NCBI GenBank assembly: GCA_028565635.1
Contig: JAOXYB010077721.1
Span: forward strand, 1 to 20,396
Reading direction: 5' to 3'
DNA from: Phoronis ovalis
Taxonomy: Eukaryota > Phoronida > Phoronidae
Length of the DNA: 20,396 nt
Every line of letters starts with the position of its first letter. Positions within the stretch are counted from its first letter, which is position 1. A program made the translations under genes and the position numbers. The notes below the pieces were generated by a model. The model worked only from the letters and a program-made list of their open reading frames with translations. It did not search any database and was not told where the DNA came from. This document shows, piece by piece, positions 1 to 10,941 of this stretch.

Positions 1-29
1 GTCAGGTCAGGGTTCAGGTATCACGTGAT

Positions 30-114
30 CCACTTCCTTAGGGGTGTATTTTTTCAAAAAATCACTTCCTTAGGGGTGTATTTAAAAAAAATCACTTCCT
101 TAGGGGTGTATTTT
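30..114. repeat. Three-copy 30-32 bp tandem repeat
   Basis: Three copies of a unit containing CACTTCCTTAGGGGTGTATT followed by a run of T and A. The copies start near 31, 63 and 93, so the period is 32 then 30. The length change lies in the T/A run, as expected from slippage. The core is more GC-rich than its surroundings. Confidence 0.85.
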
Positions 115-306
115 ACTAGCTACCGCTTAATCCACAGTTACACCTATTATTGTAGGCCGCAATTTGACTGATTTCTTTTAGAGATAATAAACAAACATTG
201 ACTATGGTTAAATCCAGACGTTAATTGAGAAGGTACGGAACACCAACGGGTGAATTTATTCAGACTTTTGTCACAAGTAACTTGTCAGAACTCAACGATT
301 TTATGG

Positions 307-366
307 TTAGTATCCAACGAAATTGATCAGTATACAACAATTTGGATGAGTATGCAACGAATTGCG
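307..366. repeat. Three-copy 20 bp tandem repeat
   Basis: Three diverged copies of a 20 bp unit, roughly AGTATnCAACnAATTnGATG. The AGTAT cores start at 309, 329 and 349, exactly 20 bp apart. Two of the cores are ATCCAACGA and ATGCAACGA. No coding role is apparent. Confidence 0.7.
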
Positions 367-794
367 TGTGACAGTCGCTAGATGTTAGGCAACCCTGATA
401 ATATTATGTGTATGTACAATATCTTTAGGCATTACTTAACGACGAAGTACATAATCAGAGAGACATGTTTTACACTGAGATGAGCAATGTTTAATTGAAA
501 GATGCTCTTCCGATGTATTTGAAATTAGTGTTCCGACATGCAAGGACTTGCAAAAAAAATCTGTTTTTTTGTGTAACATACTGTTCTGTTTTACTGTTTT
601 TATTTTTCATTTTATACTGACAAATAGAATTTTCAAACGAATATGACTAAGTCATTACCAAAAATTAGGTACCTCTCAACGGCTCTCATGCGCGTATTTC
701 ATAAGGAATGTTTAAAATTTTTAGTTGTAGAATAGATAGATATGTTATATTTATATCTTATAATGCTCAATCTAGAGTTAGTGTTATGTTTTAG

Positions 795-1574
795 GACCAC
801 TTTGTTACATTTGTAACCCAGATGAACCTGGTGCTGCCTGCAATGAGAAGACCACTAGGTGCCCCAGTGACAAACCCTACTGTCTGAACAGCGTTTATGA
901 CGATGGTGAAGGTCATAGAAAATACCAAAAAAGGTAACTGAAATAAGTTTTGCAAAATACGCAAATATAACTGAAATAAATGATTCAAAGGCCGCGCCAG
1001 AAGGTCAGCAGAGGGACTTGATGAACAAGAAATTATGCTCTATTTGAAAATATGCAAAAAAAATAATATTGTAAGAATGTAAAAATATAAGAATGTAAGG
1101 GCAAACGTATGAACGAATGTATAAGATTAAGTGCTGGGACGTTCCTCTAGCACAAATTGTTGCTTGTTCAATCGGGTTTGCTGACAATAAGAATTACTAA
1201 CAAGAGTCAAGTCAGAGTGATAATTTCAATACAGGAGACCGACATTGTATTAGAATCTAACATCAATGTTGATAATTAATTTTCTAATGACTAGCTTAAT
1301 TGTTCTTAATATTTCTTCTTTAATAATTTTACTTTTTGATGAATCTTTATGATAATATCATAAAAACATTTTTTACAGATGCGTGAGTCAACCAGTCTGC
1401 CGTACAAAATGGTGGTCGGAAACTTACATGGACTATAAATGTGACAGGATTCCTGATAATGGACCGATCGACCCTGAAAGAAAACCACTAACATGTCATT
1501 ATTGTTGTCATAAACTGCAAGGATGTAATCGCAAGCTTATTCCTGATTGGGATTATCTTTATACGGAATGGTAG
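795..1574 (+). CDS. Ly6/uPAR-like three-finger domain protein, last two exons (5' end missing)
   Basis: Two coding exons, 795-933 and 1379-1574 (stop TAG at 1572-1574), join in phase through an AGA codon. The acceptors read TTTTAG and TTTTTTACAG, and the donor is GTAACT. The visible 110 residues contain 12 cysteines and begin PLCYICNPDEPG. The spacing includes CX2C near the start, CPSDKPYC in the middle and CHYCCHKLQGCN near the end. The final CC-X5-CN is the hallmark of the Ly6/uPAR three-finger fold. Proteins of this fold are usually secreted or GPI-anchored and bind receptors or channels. Here the sequence ends WDYLYTEW with no hydrophobic GPI-anchor tail, so a secreted form is more likely. 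The signal peptide exon is not in view. The ligand and role are unknown, and the fold alone does not imply toxicity. Twelve cysteines is more than the usual eight to ten. Confidence 0.7.
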
Positions 1575-1696
1575 ACGGGACGTGGGGTTAAATGAAATTG
1601 CTCTATGACATCATATTGCACGAGCTAATTATCTTTGCAATTGCTATTTTATTATTATATATAATAATGTCAAAAAGCTATCCGGAGTAAAGTTAC

Positions 1697-1721
1697 AATA
1701 AAAAGTTGTTCCATGAATAAA
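1697..1721 (+). terminator. Two poly(A) signals for the Ly6-like gene
   Basis: AATAAA occurs at 1697-1702 and again at 1716-1721, about 120-150 bp after the stop codon. That gives a short 3' UTR. Cleavage would be expected a few tens of bases further on. Confidence 0.6.
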
Positions 1722-2423
1722 TACACATCAATTGTGATAATCGAAAGGAAATATAAACACTTCCGTATAGTGTTTCCCGATACATTTAATAATAGTCACG
1801 TATCTACTGTCAACTTGCTTAGCCTTTCAGTTCTACTTGAAAATTCCTCGTTTGTAAAGTCAAGATATTACGCTCTTTATTAACATAATGAAGTAATTAA
1901 ATCCTAGGAAACAATATCAATACAGAACTGTACATTATTCAATTATACAGCGTTCACTATAAACTTAATTTAGTTGTGTTGCATGACGGATATAAATACG
2001 CAGAATAATATACATCTCTTTCGCGGATATGCCGATTTAAATATAAATCCTTTTGAAAGGTTACTTTTAGAATTATGCGATATCTTGAATTCTCTGATAT
2101 TACTTGCACAACAAATTTCATCAGTTAACATGTATTACCTCATCGGCCAAAGGACTTTTGACAGCCAGATTTGAACGCGGTTAGCGGACTGCAAGGTTTG
2201 CATATGCTTGTATTCCGGCACATGTATTTTTTGACATTTCCAAAACAATTTTAAAGGTGAACTTTACTTTAGCATAAAAGTATAACTTATATTAAAAAAT
2301 AACTTGCCATCTTTGCTGTCACAATCTGCAAGGTTGTATTCATGAGGGGATAGGGGCGTACGTCAACAAAAGAAAATAGTTTAAAAAATTAGAAAATAAA
2401 CAAAAAAAATGGTCGCCAAAAGA
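1722..2423. other. Intergenic, nothing recognised
   Basis: AT-rich sequence with no exon that I can support. A 63-codon frame starting MTDINTQNN lies at about 1984-2174. It has no recognisable motif, and I treat it as chance. Confidence 0.5.
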
Positions 2424-2532
2424 CAATGCTCGCTGCTCACATTTAACAGACCAAGACAATGCTCGCTGCTCGGACCTAACAGACCCCAATGCTCGCTGCT
2501 CGGACCTAACAGACCCCAATGCTCGCTGCTCG
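2424..2532. repeat. GC-rich 30-33 bp minisatellite
   Basis: Four copies of a unit beginning CAATGCTCGCTGCTC start at 2424, 2457, 2487 and 2517. The periods are 33, 30 and 30. Copies two and three also share GGACCTAACAGACCC, while copy one is diverged and the last is cut short. The array is flanked on the left by an A-rich tract and on the right by a C run. Because the period is a multiple of three, both strands stay open across it, which gives false coding frames (for example repeats of QCSLLGPNRP). I see no sign that it is translated. Confidence 0.85.
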
Positions 2533-2900
2533 CGAAAACCCCCCCTATACCCTTCATTCACGAACTTGATTGGGGGATGTGTATTACGGTATGGTAGAAA
2601 ATAGACGAAGTATGTTAACCCTGACAAAAAAAAACACGGAATCCTAGCAATCTGGAATTGACTTTTTTATTGCTCGACTAAATGATTTTAAAAATGTAAT
2701 AACAGTAACGTTGAATGAGCTAAACTGTGAAACAAAATAAATTGTTCGTTTTATTATTGAACCCAAGAGAGAGTTATTATTATAATATCTAATAGTTTCA
2801 GAGTAGGTATATACAGTAGATAGCAAACACCACTGTATATTATGCCAATTTTGCCCTTTCGTTCCAGAAGATTTTTTTCTCGCTTTATTATTAAAAATAC
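2533..2900. other. Intergenic, nothing recognised
   Basis: AT-rich sequence between the minisatellite and the MITE-like element. A 92-codon frame on the minus strand has no recognisable motif and overlaps the element's end. I do not call it a gene. Confidence 0.5.
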
Positions 2901-3132
2901 CTGGGACTAATATAACTAACATATATTAGTCCCAGAAAATACTAATTAAACCTAGGATATATATGAACACTAATAAACAAACCAATTTGTGTGCAAATGT
3001 AATGAATTTCCGGTAAAATAAAGTACTAACTAAATAACGAGATAGCACAAGCTTTTATAATAATTGCAAAAACAACTCTTTGTTTACTGAAATCTGGTAC
3101 AATTATAACTAACTTAGTTATAATAGTCCCAG
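2901..3132. mobile_element. MITE-like 232 bp element with hairpin ends
   Basis: The left end reads CTGGGACTAATATAACTAA. The reverse complement of the right end matches it at 18 of 19 positions, giving clear terminal inverted repeats. Each end is also a palindrome by itself. At 2901-2935, a 13 bp arm is repeated inverted after a 9 bp loop. At 3094-3132, two 19 bp arms match at 17 positions around a single base. The interior is AT-rich and encodes nothing. This is the shape of a non-autonomous DNA transposon. I could not find a convincing target-site duplication: the flanks read AAAAATAC on the left and CTTAAATG on the right. The superfamily is therefore unassigned. Confidence 0.7.
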
Positions 3133-3204
3133 CTTAAATGAATTATAACAATTGTGTAATCGTGATCAAATATTATCAAAACACTCGTCAAGCAATTTCG
3201 TAAA

Positions 3205-3560
3205 CCGCTGTGTAGGGTTAGCCACCCGGGGGGTACTCAAGGTATTTTTTGGTGCGGGAGGGTGTGCAGCCCAGTTGAAAATTTTGGATTTGGATTGTAT
3301 ACTTCTTACTGTATTTATTTGGATTGCTACCGTAAAGGAATTCAAAAATTTGGATTGCTACCGGTAACCCGTTGCTTACAGCAAATAATTTGGATATATT
3401 TTAGGTTTGTATCTATAAAACGATTTTTGGATTTTGGTTTGTATCAGTCAGTTTGCGTAAAATGGATTGCTACTCAAAATTTTAAAATTTTGGATTGCTA
3501 CCCTTATATTTCAAAAAAATTGGATTGGACACCTGAACACCCTCAAATTGAGATTCGAAC
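3205..3560. repeat. Degenerate interspersed repeat block with GGATTGCTAC motifs
   Basis: The block opens with a GC-rich segment containing CCACCCGGGGGGTACTC (3222-3238) and GGTGCGGGAGGGTGTGC. It then carries four exact copies of GGATTGCTAC at 3321, 3352, 3464 and 3492. Between them are diverged relatives such as GGATTTGGATTGTAT and GGATTTTGGTTTGTAT, each preceded by AAAATTT-type tracts. Spacing is irregular, so this is a decayed array rather than a clean satellite. The two frames that remain open through it are a by-product of the repeats. It resembles interspersed elements with CCCGGGGGGTAC cores that I recall from several invertebrate genomes, but I cannot name the family. Confidence 0.65.
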
Positions 3561-3608
3561 AGTCCATTCATAAAACATTTCATTGTTACTTTCCTTTATA
3601 CATGTAAT

Positions 3609-3725
3609 ATGAGTGGTAATCTTCTACAGAGTGCTATTGAGACTGGTTACGTAACATTTCTAGGCGCGGTGAGTAAACTGGACTAGTATACTTCAATCTG
3701 TTGATTGTAAATGCGACTCAGATAG
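3609..3725 (+). promoter_or_regulatory. Candidate 5' untranslated exon of the kelch-b561 gene
   Basis: A perfect donor context, ATAG/GTAAG, falls at 3725/3726. It pairs with a good acceptor, TGCCTTTCAG, ending at 4025, just ahead of the kelch-b561 start codon at 4043. That would give a 300 bp intron. The segment also contains a complete short frame, 3609-3686 (25 codons, MSGNLLQSAIETGYV and on), which would be an upstream ORF if included. A second donor-like site, GCG/GTGAGT, lies at 3668/3669. The transcription start is not evident. Confidence 0.3.
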
Positions 3726-4042
3726 GTAAGTTGAGGAAATTAAAATACATTAGTGAGGATTTGATACAAGTTTTTAACAGAGCTTGTTCTGGTAGATTAC
3801 AAGATGTTACAACATTCTTGCACAGTTTTAAAATCCGTACTCTGTCCCGGGTTTTGTGCGAGGCAGCAATGTCAACTAAATATTTATATATTCTTAAATT
3901 TACTAAAATAAAAATGTACCACGTTAATAAACAGGGCCACCGATAGTAAAGCGGTATGGTATGTGTGGATAATTTTTTTAAAAATTTTAGTAGTTAATAC
4001 GAATTATCTTCTCTGTTGCCTTTCAGAAACTGAAAGACACTC

Positions 4043-7000
4043 ATGTATGCCATACAGACATGTTGCCTTACACTTTGTATGATAATACAAAGTGTTTCAT
4101 GCTCATTACGTTGGCATCGTATTCACGAGGACACCTACGACATAAACTCTGCTCCTATGGGACGCAGAGGGTCTGCTATGACATTTGATGAACATCGAGA
4201 CAATATTGTTATATTCGGTGGCAGAAAAGGAGATGATACTTACAGTGATTTATCAAGAAAGACATTTGGTGATACGTGGATCTATAACATCCGAACAAGT
4301 AAGTGATGGACTGAATACATTAATATAAAAAGTAGCTATTAGGTCAATTGTCAGGATATGCAGATAAAGGTACATATCATACACAGTATGACATACATGT
4401 ATACAATTCGAAATGGCATGTACATTGATGCAGTTATACACATAAAAACATTTTTCTGAAAGTCAGCAACTATTTGAAGTGCAGACATACAACATACTAC
4501 TATGGGACTCTTACCCTACTTATGACAGCCTACAAACTCCATAAATCTCAAAATAAAATTAAAATATTTTGAAGATTTTCCAACTTCTAAATGACTCACC
4601 TTATTGAATAAAATAAAAAAGACATCAAAAAAAAAAGATTTTGCATTATTTAAGGAACATTGTCTTGTGGTATAGGTCGATCAATCAAAATGCAGTACTG
4701 AAACCAGCAATTGTGTGGAAATGTCTAAATACACATATTGTTGTTATATTAGTAAAAATGAGTTTTATTTTTAATCAATAAATGCAATATAGAAAATGTC
4801 TGATCAACAAGAAAACTTATTGTAAAATTTTGTTAGAAAAATGTAAAAACAGAACTAAAACATGTCAAAGTTTTATATATTTATATAAATTTACTCTCAG
4901 ATTTTTATAATTTTGTTTTGTTTAAAATTTCAAGGTGACAATTTTGCTGATTTGATAGGCACTTAAAATTAAAAAATTTGAGCAAAGTAAAATTTGTAGA
5001 ATCTAAGACATATTTTTTTATATATAACGCTACTTTGTACAAAGTTTTAAGTAAATTATTTTTGAAAATTAAATAGTTTTTTCCCCAAAGAGGCTTTTTA
5101 TAATGTCATAAGAACAAATTGAATCTGCATAATCTCATGATTTGTAAAGCTTAGAGTACTTATTACTTCTTTAAAATGTTTAATGATATATGTCTCTTCA
5201 TTTTGCTAAATATAAGTTGAAATATACATTTATTCATAAAATACACCTCAATATGTTAATTTATCCTTGATGTATCCAAGCAATTTCAAGATTATTTTGT
5301 ACAATCTATTTTCATTTTTATATGTACAGATGAATGGAAAGAAGTAGTCTATAATGCTGACAGCAAACCACCAAGCCCAAGGTTTGACATGGTCTATGGC
5401 ACTAGTGAAAGATACTTTTATGTAGCTATGGGGGAAAGCTATAATTCCGAAGCTGGAGAAACTACGTTAAAGTCTGATGTACACAGATTTAATCTTGAGT
5501 AAGTTTAAGAATGTAAGGTAGAATTTCAAATTAAGGTACCCAACCTGAATATCTGTCTATACCGCTTCCTATAGATTGCAGATGTGTACATGCACTCAAA
5601 TTGTCTCTGAACAGAAGTGGATGCAAAACATTAGACTATATGCATTTGGGGAACATTGCAAGGAAACATTTGTAAAAAAAATTAAAAACATATATAAATA
5701 TTCACATTTATAATTAAATGGAAAACAATTATTTTGCTTAAATAAATTAAAATATGAAATATATTTCAAAAATCATTTTTAGTTTAGAAATATGGGAAGA
5801 GTTGCAGAAGCCATCAACAGAATATACTCCTGATTTACGCCATGGATCAATAGGTGGTATATATCCTAATGCCAGTAGACTGTATGTAACTCTAGGTTCT
5901 CGTCCAGTATCAGGTTTCTGGGATGTTAAAGGTCAACCGAATACTGTCAGCTATGACATCACAGACAACGAATGGTATGGGGGTAAGTCCGGTTCATTAC
6001 TAGCACATTAATAGATCTGTACAGTTTACTGAGAGAACTGAGTATTTTTATTGAAATACAATTCTGTGGATTATGCATTCAAAAAGTAGTTATCTGCAAG
6101 ATGTCAGCTACCTAGTTACGTGAAATATAATGCAATGGATAATAAGAGTTATGTAGCAAAACAAAACTGCCGAATTTCATTGCCTTTTGGTCTGAAAAGT
6201 TAATTTTGGTTCATTATTGGATGCAAAATGGATGTCAATGTAAACTTGTGTTTTTTATTTTAGAGTTTTTTCCTATGCATGCTTATAATCCTACTTATCC
6301 ACATGGTAGAGTCCAAGGTAGTGGTCTCATGATTGCACCAGATAAACTTTTAACATTTGGAGGCTGCTTGAAGTAAGTTTTGATATGGATAACAGGAAAT
6401 TTTTTCAAAGAAATGTGTTGAAATTCATGTAAATTCTGTCCTAGCCTGCGGATATGTTGCACTTAATTTCTGATTATTTTTAAACATTTAAAAATGTCTT
6501 TTATTGTAATTAATGCATTTGAGCCTTTAGACGAAATGTTTAATGAAATGTTTATTATAAAGTTAAAAAATAAGAATCATACACTAAGGGTTGCACCTTG
6601 TTGAACTAAAGATAGGAAAATGTACTGCAAAATGTATACAGTGAGGGAATGACATGGATTGTATAGTGAACACCACACTCAAGTCAGATAACAGTACACA
6701 ATGTATTCATTCATTTAGTTTCAACTAAGATAAATTTGCACTACACCCACTTAAGGGAGTTTGAACTCAACTAGTTAGGTCCTACTTTATCTTTTTCAGC
6801 CCAGGACCATGTCCAACTGGGGACGCTTGGATTTTTTATGGAAAAAGCAAAACATGGGAACAGTTAACATACTGTGCCACTCCTAAGATGTATGCTTCCA
6901 TGGCTATGTTTCCAACAATGAATGATCAACGCCGAGTAGTTTTATATGGTGGAATAGAAAAAAGCTTTTATGGTGCTGGAGATGTCGAAAAGACTGCGCA

Positions 7001-10000
7001 AGTTCTCACTGTGAGTCAAGTAGCCTAGCTTGCTTTAAAATTGATTTATCAGAAGTATTTGTTCTTCTTATTAGTTCAAGATAATAATACCCGCAATCAG
7101 CAAGCAAGACGGTTATATAATGTACTCAACAGTATAATGTTTTTATGTGATTGTTAATGTGACAATTACAACTACTGATAATTTTGCTGGTATAGTTTGC
7201 AACAGGTGTGCAATAAAAACGACTGTCAATTAATAAGATACTAAACTGACAAACATAAATTAAGTCAGCACCATGAGATTCAAATTATTTTTCCGATTTA
7301 ACGTAAAGTCAGAGTCAGAAAGAAATTATAGCTTTAATTTCTAAAGATTGGCTAGTATATTGTGCACGTGCTGAACTAACTGTTATATCACTTTATATTA
7401 TTCCTGGCACATATTTTCCTAGTATTTTATTCTATTTTAGTTTGATCAGAGCTCAACCAATCAAGTGGCTGTCTTGAATGTGAATTCCTTGTCCTGGAAG
7501 TTGAAGAAAGTAGGAGGAGAATATCATCCTAACTACAGAGCTGGGGCTACTATGGCAACAGGCAGATTGGGAATTTATATGTTTGGAGGATATAGTGCTG
7601 ATCTTGAAGGAGCTGGGTTAGTTATGAATACCAGATTATCTTATGTTTATGTGTGCCCATACCTTGGGTATGAGCAAAAACAGATTTTTAGTTCTACTAT
7701 GATGTACCAAATACCTCATATCATAATAACCTACAGAAGATATATTAAGAGATGTTTTTTACTGTGATTAAAATGTACCTACCTATCTGCGAGAATTTTT
7801 TTAGTGTATTGGCAATTTCTTTGTTAAAAATATTCCCATTTCATTATCAGTTAGGTTTATAATCAGTAATGTGTGGCTTTCAAATGCATATTATTTTTTT
7901 TTGGTTGCTTCTATACAATTTAAAGTAACATCACTCTGCATTTCTCAGTCTTTTCCATTAATTAAAGTTCGATTATCGCAAGCAACTTAAATTCATGCAT
8001 TTGTAGCATGGAACCACAATAAAACATGTCATGTAGAATTCCTTTTATTATTATATAGTCTGGGAAACATGAGCATCCAATAAATGTTATCTTATTTTAT
8101 GAAACATCTAAGCGTGATGAGGTACCCACAAGGGGCATTCTTAGTGCCAAAGTGCTGCCAAGAAATATGGAAAAAACACCAAACTTCTTATAGTTTTTAT
8201 AGGGTTGTTATTAAAATTTGTTTGACTGTATAATTAATTTTCTTGCGATGAGAAGTATCTCATTATCTCTTATATACAAAATTTTATAATCACCGCCTTT
8301 GAATTATATTCCTGGACCTGATTCAAGAAGTAAGTAAACATTTATCGGATATTTATGTTTCCCCCAACTATAAAATGTGTGTATTTTTAGACCTGATACA
8401 AATGAAATCTGGTATTTAGTTGGAGACTCTGATCTGGCTCCCACACATTCACCCTGTAGTGAGGGTTTCTTCAGTCTTGTAATGCTTCATGGCCTCTTTA
8501 TGGTGTTAGGATGGGGTGTCTTCTTGCAGTGGGGAGCATTTATAGCAAGATACATGGAAAGGAACAGTTTACTATGGGCTCGTTTACATGCAGTGTTTCA
8601 GGTACTAATGAGTATCAACATAAAATAAAAATTAAAAAATAAACTGTTTTACATCAATCACTCTCAACCTTTTAATCCATATAGTTGTCACACTGACCAG
8701 AAAGTTTGTGTGAAGCTTTTCTCAGAAAGTACTGGTCATATTTAAATAAAATTTTGTGAAAAATACAAATATTCCACTTGTAAACAAAATAATCTATGGA
8801 AGAGGTTCAAACTTTGCTTCTGCTTTGTGCAATAACTTGGAGTAATTTTGTATTTTCAGCTGTTTGGATATCTACTTTCTGTTGGGGGACTGGTGTGTGG
8901 AATATTGGTAATAACACCAATATCTCTGCACTTCAGATCAGTTCACTCTATCATTGGTTTAATCATTATGATTTTAGGTCTCCAACAACCACTAAATGGA
9001 TTCCTGTAAGTATCTCAGAAATCTACTACATAATTAATATTTATCACGAAGCAAATTTCTTCATCACAGTGTTCTATAAATGGGAGGAATTCTCCATATT
9101 TGGTACAGAATACAAAAAAGAACTAGTCGTAAGCAAAGAAAGTATTTAATGCATAATTTGCAAAAAATCAGTGACTTCATTTTGTTTGATTGGTCGAATT
9201 ATATTAAACTACATGTCATGGCTCACTACTTCTGTCTAAACTTTTTCTTTTGTATAGCCGTCCAAAACGCAAAGAAGCAGGTTTCAAACATGCTGGTCAC
9301 ACTTGTTGGGAATGGTGGCATAAGGCAGTAGGTCGCTTCACCCTGATGTTAGCTTTAGTGAACATCACACTAGGAATATTCATTGGCCTTACAAATCGTC
9401 TGTTGTGGGCTCTGTGGATTGCTTATATTGGTCTGCTCATATTAATATATATAGTCTTGGAATGTGTGAGGAATAAATGCGCAGGTATTGTGAAATTTTA
9501 ACTTTAATTATTAAAATACATTCAAAAATGAAGTGCCAATTCATAACAGTCAAATGTCTTAAAGTTTAAATTGTTTCATAGTTGGCACAGAGACACAAAA
9601 TTATGTAAATTCTAATGCCCTTATCTATTATGTCCGACATAATAATGTTTTTGCAGCACTGTTAATGTCCATGTAATGTATAAATGGATTTGTAACCTGG
9701 TCCACAATAAAACTTTATAGATAAGAGTAAAATATGTTTTTTGAAATCACTACCAAGGCGATAAGCCAACCACTGGGAATTGCTTTCCGCAATATAAATG
9801 TCAGCCTAGATTTGTAACATTTGGTAATTGATGGTGAAGTCATTTGTTCATTTTCACTTTGGTATATGATACAGTATCGGGAAAATTTTTGTTTTCTCAA
9901 ATTAGTTACATATTTTGTTTAACAGATAGTACTTAGCTATAAAATGAAGGTATGTGACATTTTAAGCGCAATAGTGGGACAATAGTGGGATCATTTGAAT

Positions 10001-10175
10001 TTCAGATCGTGCAGAAGAGTATGAAGAAATGTCTGATGGAGAAAATACTAATCCTAACAAAGCACATGATGGTGCTGCATTAAGTCGAGAACCATCAAGA
10101 AACCCTTCAAATGCTAGTGACTTTGAAATGAAAAATAGAAATACGTATGAAAATGCTACCATGCAAGGAGACTAG
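4043..10175 (+). CDS. Secretory-pathway kelch beta-propeller fused to a cytochrome b561 transmembrane domain
   Basis: Ten coding exons: 4043-4298, 5330-5498, 5783-5982, 6264-6372, 6800-7010, 7441-7616, 8391-8601, 8860-9005, 9258-9484 and 10006-10175 (stop TAG). They sum to 1875 nt, in phase at every junction, so 624 aa. Residues 1-20 form a signal peptide (MYAIQTCCLTLCMIIQSVSC). Residues 25-390 hold about six kelch-type blades, with IVIFGG, YVAMGES, LLTFGG, VVLYGG and IYMFGG strands and W-X-X-L/V returns. Residues 400-565 carry five hydrophobic helices with histidines at 407 (MLHGLF), 440 (RLHAVFQ), 473 (SVHSIIGL) and 514 (WWHKAVGRF). Their spacing (33, 33, 41) fits the four haem ligands of cytochrome b561, so transmembrane electron transfer or ferric/ascorbate redox activity is expected. 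The tail (570-624) is acidic, polar and probably cytosolic. In known relatives such as FRRS1 the outer module is DOMON; here it is kelch. The donor of exon six in this list (GTTAGT at 7617) is the weakest junction. Confidence 0.88.
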
Positions 10176-10918
10176 TGATAGTGTAACTTCTAATACTTCT
10201 AAACACCTTTTGTGTTTTTCTATTTCAGAGCAAACCTTTTGGTTCGTGATTTTTACAGCTTATTTACTTATGCACCACAATGCAAAATCACTATGTTCAG
10301 ATAAATTGTATAGTAAATCTGTTTAGAGAATATGTAAAACTTATTAAAAAATTACATATAAAATAAGTCTGCAACACTTGTTGAAAAAGTAAAACATTGT
10401 TCACCACATATTGCAAGAGAAGCTTCAATATTGGCAACGAATTTCAAAGTTTCACAAAGCCATGAATAATTCAATGAAGTTGAAACTAAAAGTGCTCATT
10501 TTCTTAAATTTCATTCTTTAGCAAAGAAAAAAATATTATGTAGTTAATATAACTAGATTTGTTAGTTCACTTAATACACATTTTCAGCACATTGATGAGC
10601 ATCATGCACCTGACATTAATTTTTTGCAAGTAAACCGAAATGGATTTCATTGCATGCAATGGTAAAGGTTTGTATATTAACAATGAATAGCCAAGTCTCG
10701 AGCGATTCCAATTTTCTAAGCCAACTTAATGTAAATGCACAAATATTACAGTGTATGTTTTCTTGCAAATATGTTTGTGTTTTGGATTGTATTGTTTATT
10801 ACGTTGTGTTTTGAATCAATTGAATGGTATACTGTATAGTATGTTGTTGATCACTTCTGTTGGACAATTTATCACAAAATGAACACAATTTTTATAAAAA
10901 AAACAGGAAATGTTATTA

Positions 10919-10924
10919 TTTATT
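10919..10924 (-). terminator. Poly(A) signal of the J-domain/C2HC gene
   Basis: TTTATT on the plus strand is AATAAA on the minus strand. It is the only AATAAA I found on that strand between the proposed stop codon and this point. Weaker ATTAAA variants exist nearer the stop, for example around 11417. Confidence 0.4.
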
Positions 10925-10941
10925 GAATGTTTTTAATTCTA

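Larger units (their letters stand above)
1..794. other. Left-edge non-coding stretch upstream of the Ly6-like exons
   Basis: I see no convincing coding exon here. The Ly6-like gene to the right needs an upstream exon for its signal peptide. I found no ATG followed by a hydrophobic run and a phase-compatible donor, so that exon is probably left of the window. The stretch is AT-rich apart from the two small tandem arrays listed separately. The immediate acceptor for the first visible exon ends at 794. Confidence 0.5.

Noticed and set aside
1984-2174. A 63-codon plus-strand frame starting MTDINTQNN
   Set aside because: No known motif, no splice partners and no nearby promoter or poly(A) signal that would single it out.
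2340-2627. A 95-codon minus-strand frame with repeated EQRALGSVRS
   Set aside because: It is a product of the 30 bp minisatellite, which keeps both strands open.
3152-3573. Two overlapping plus-strand frames (71 and 103 codons)
   Set aside because: Both run through the GGATTGCTAC repeat block and repeat its translated motif. No protein family is suggested.
3701-3946. An 81-codon plus-strand frame with GRLQDVTTFLHSF, slightly ankyrin-like
   Set aside because: It has no ATG at its start and no second repeat. It falls in the likely first intron of the kelch-b561 gene. One loose ankyrin-like phrase is not enough.
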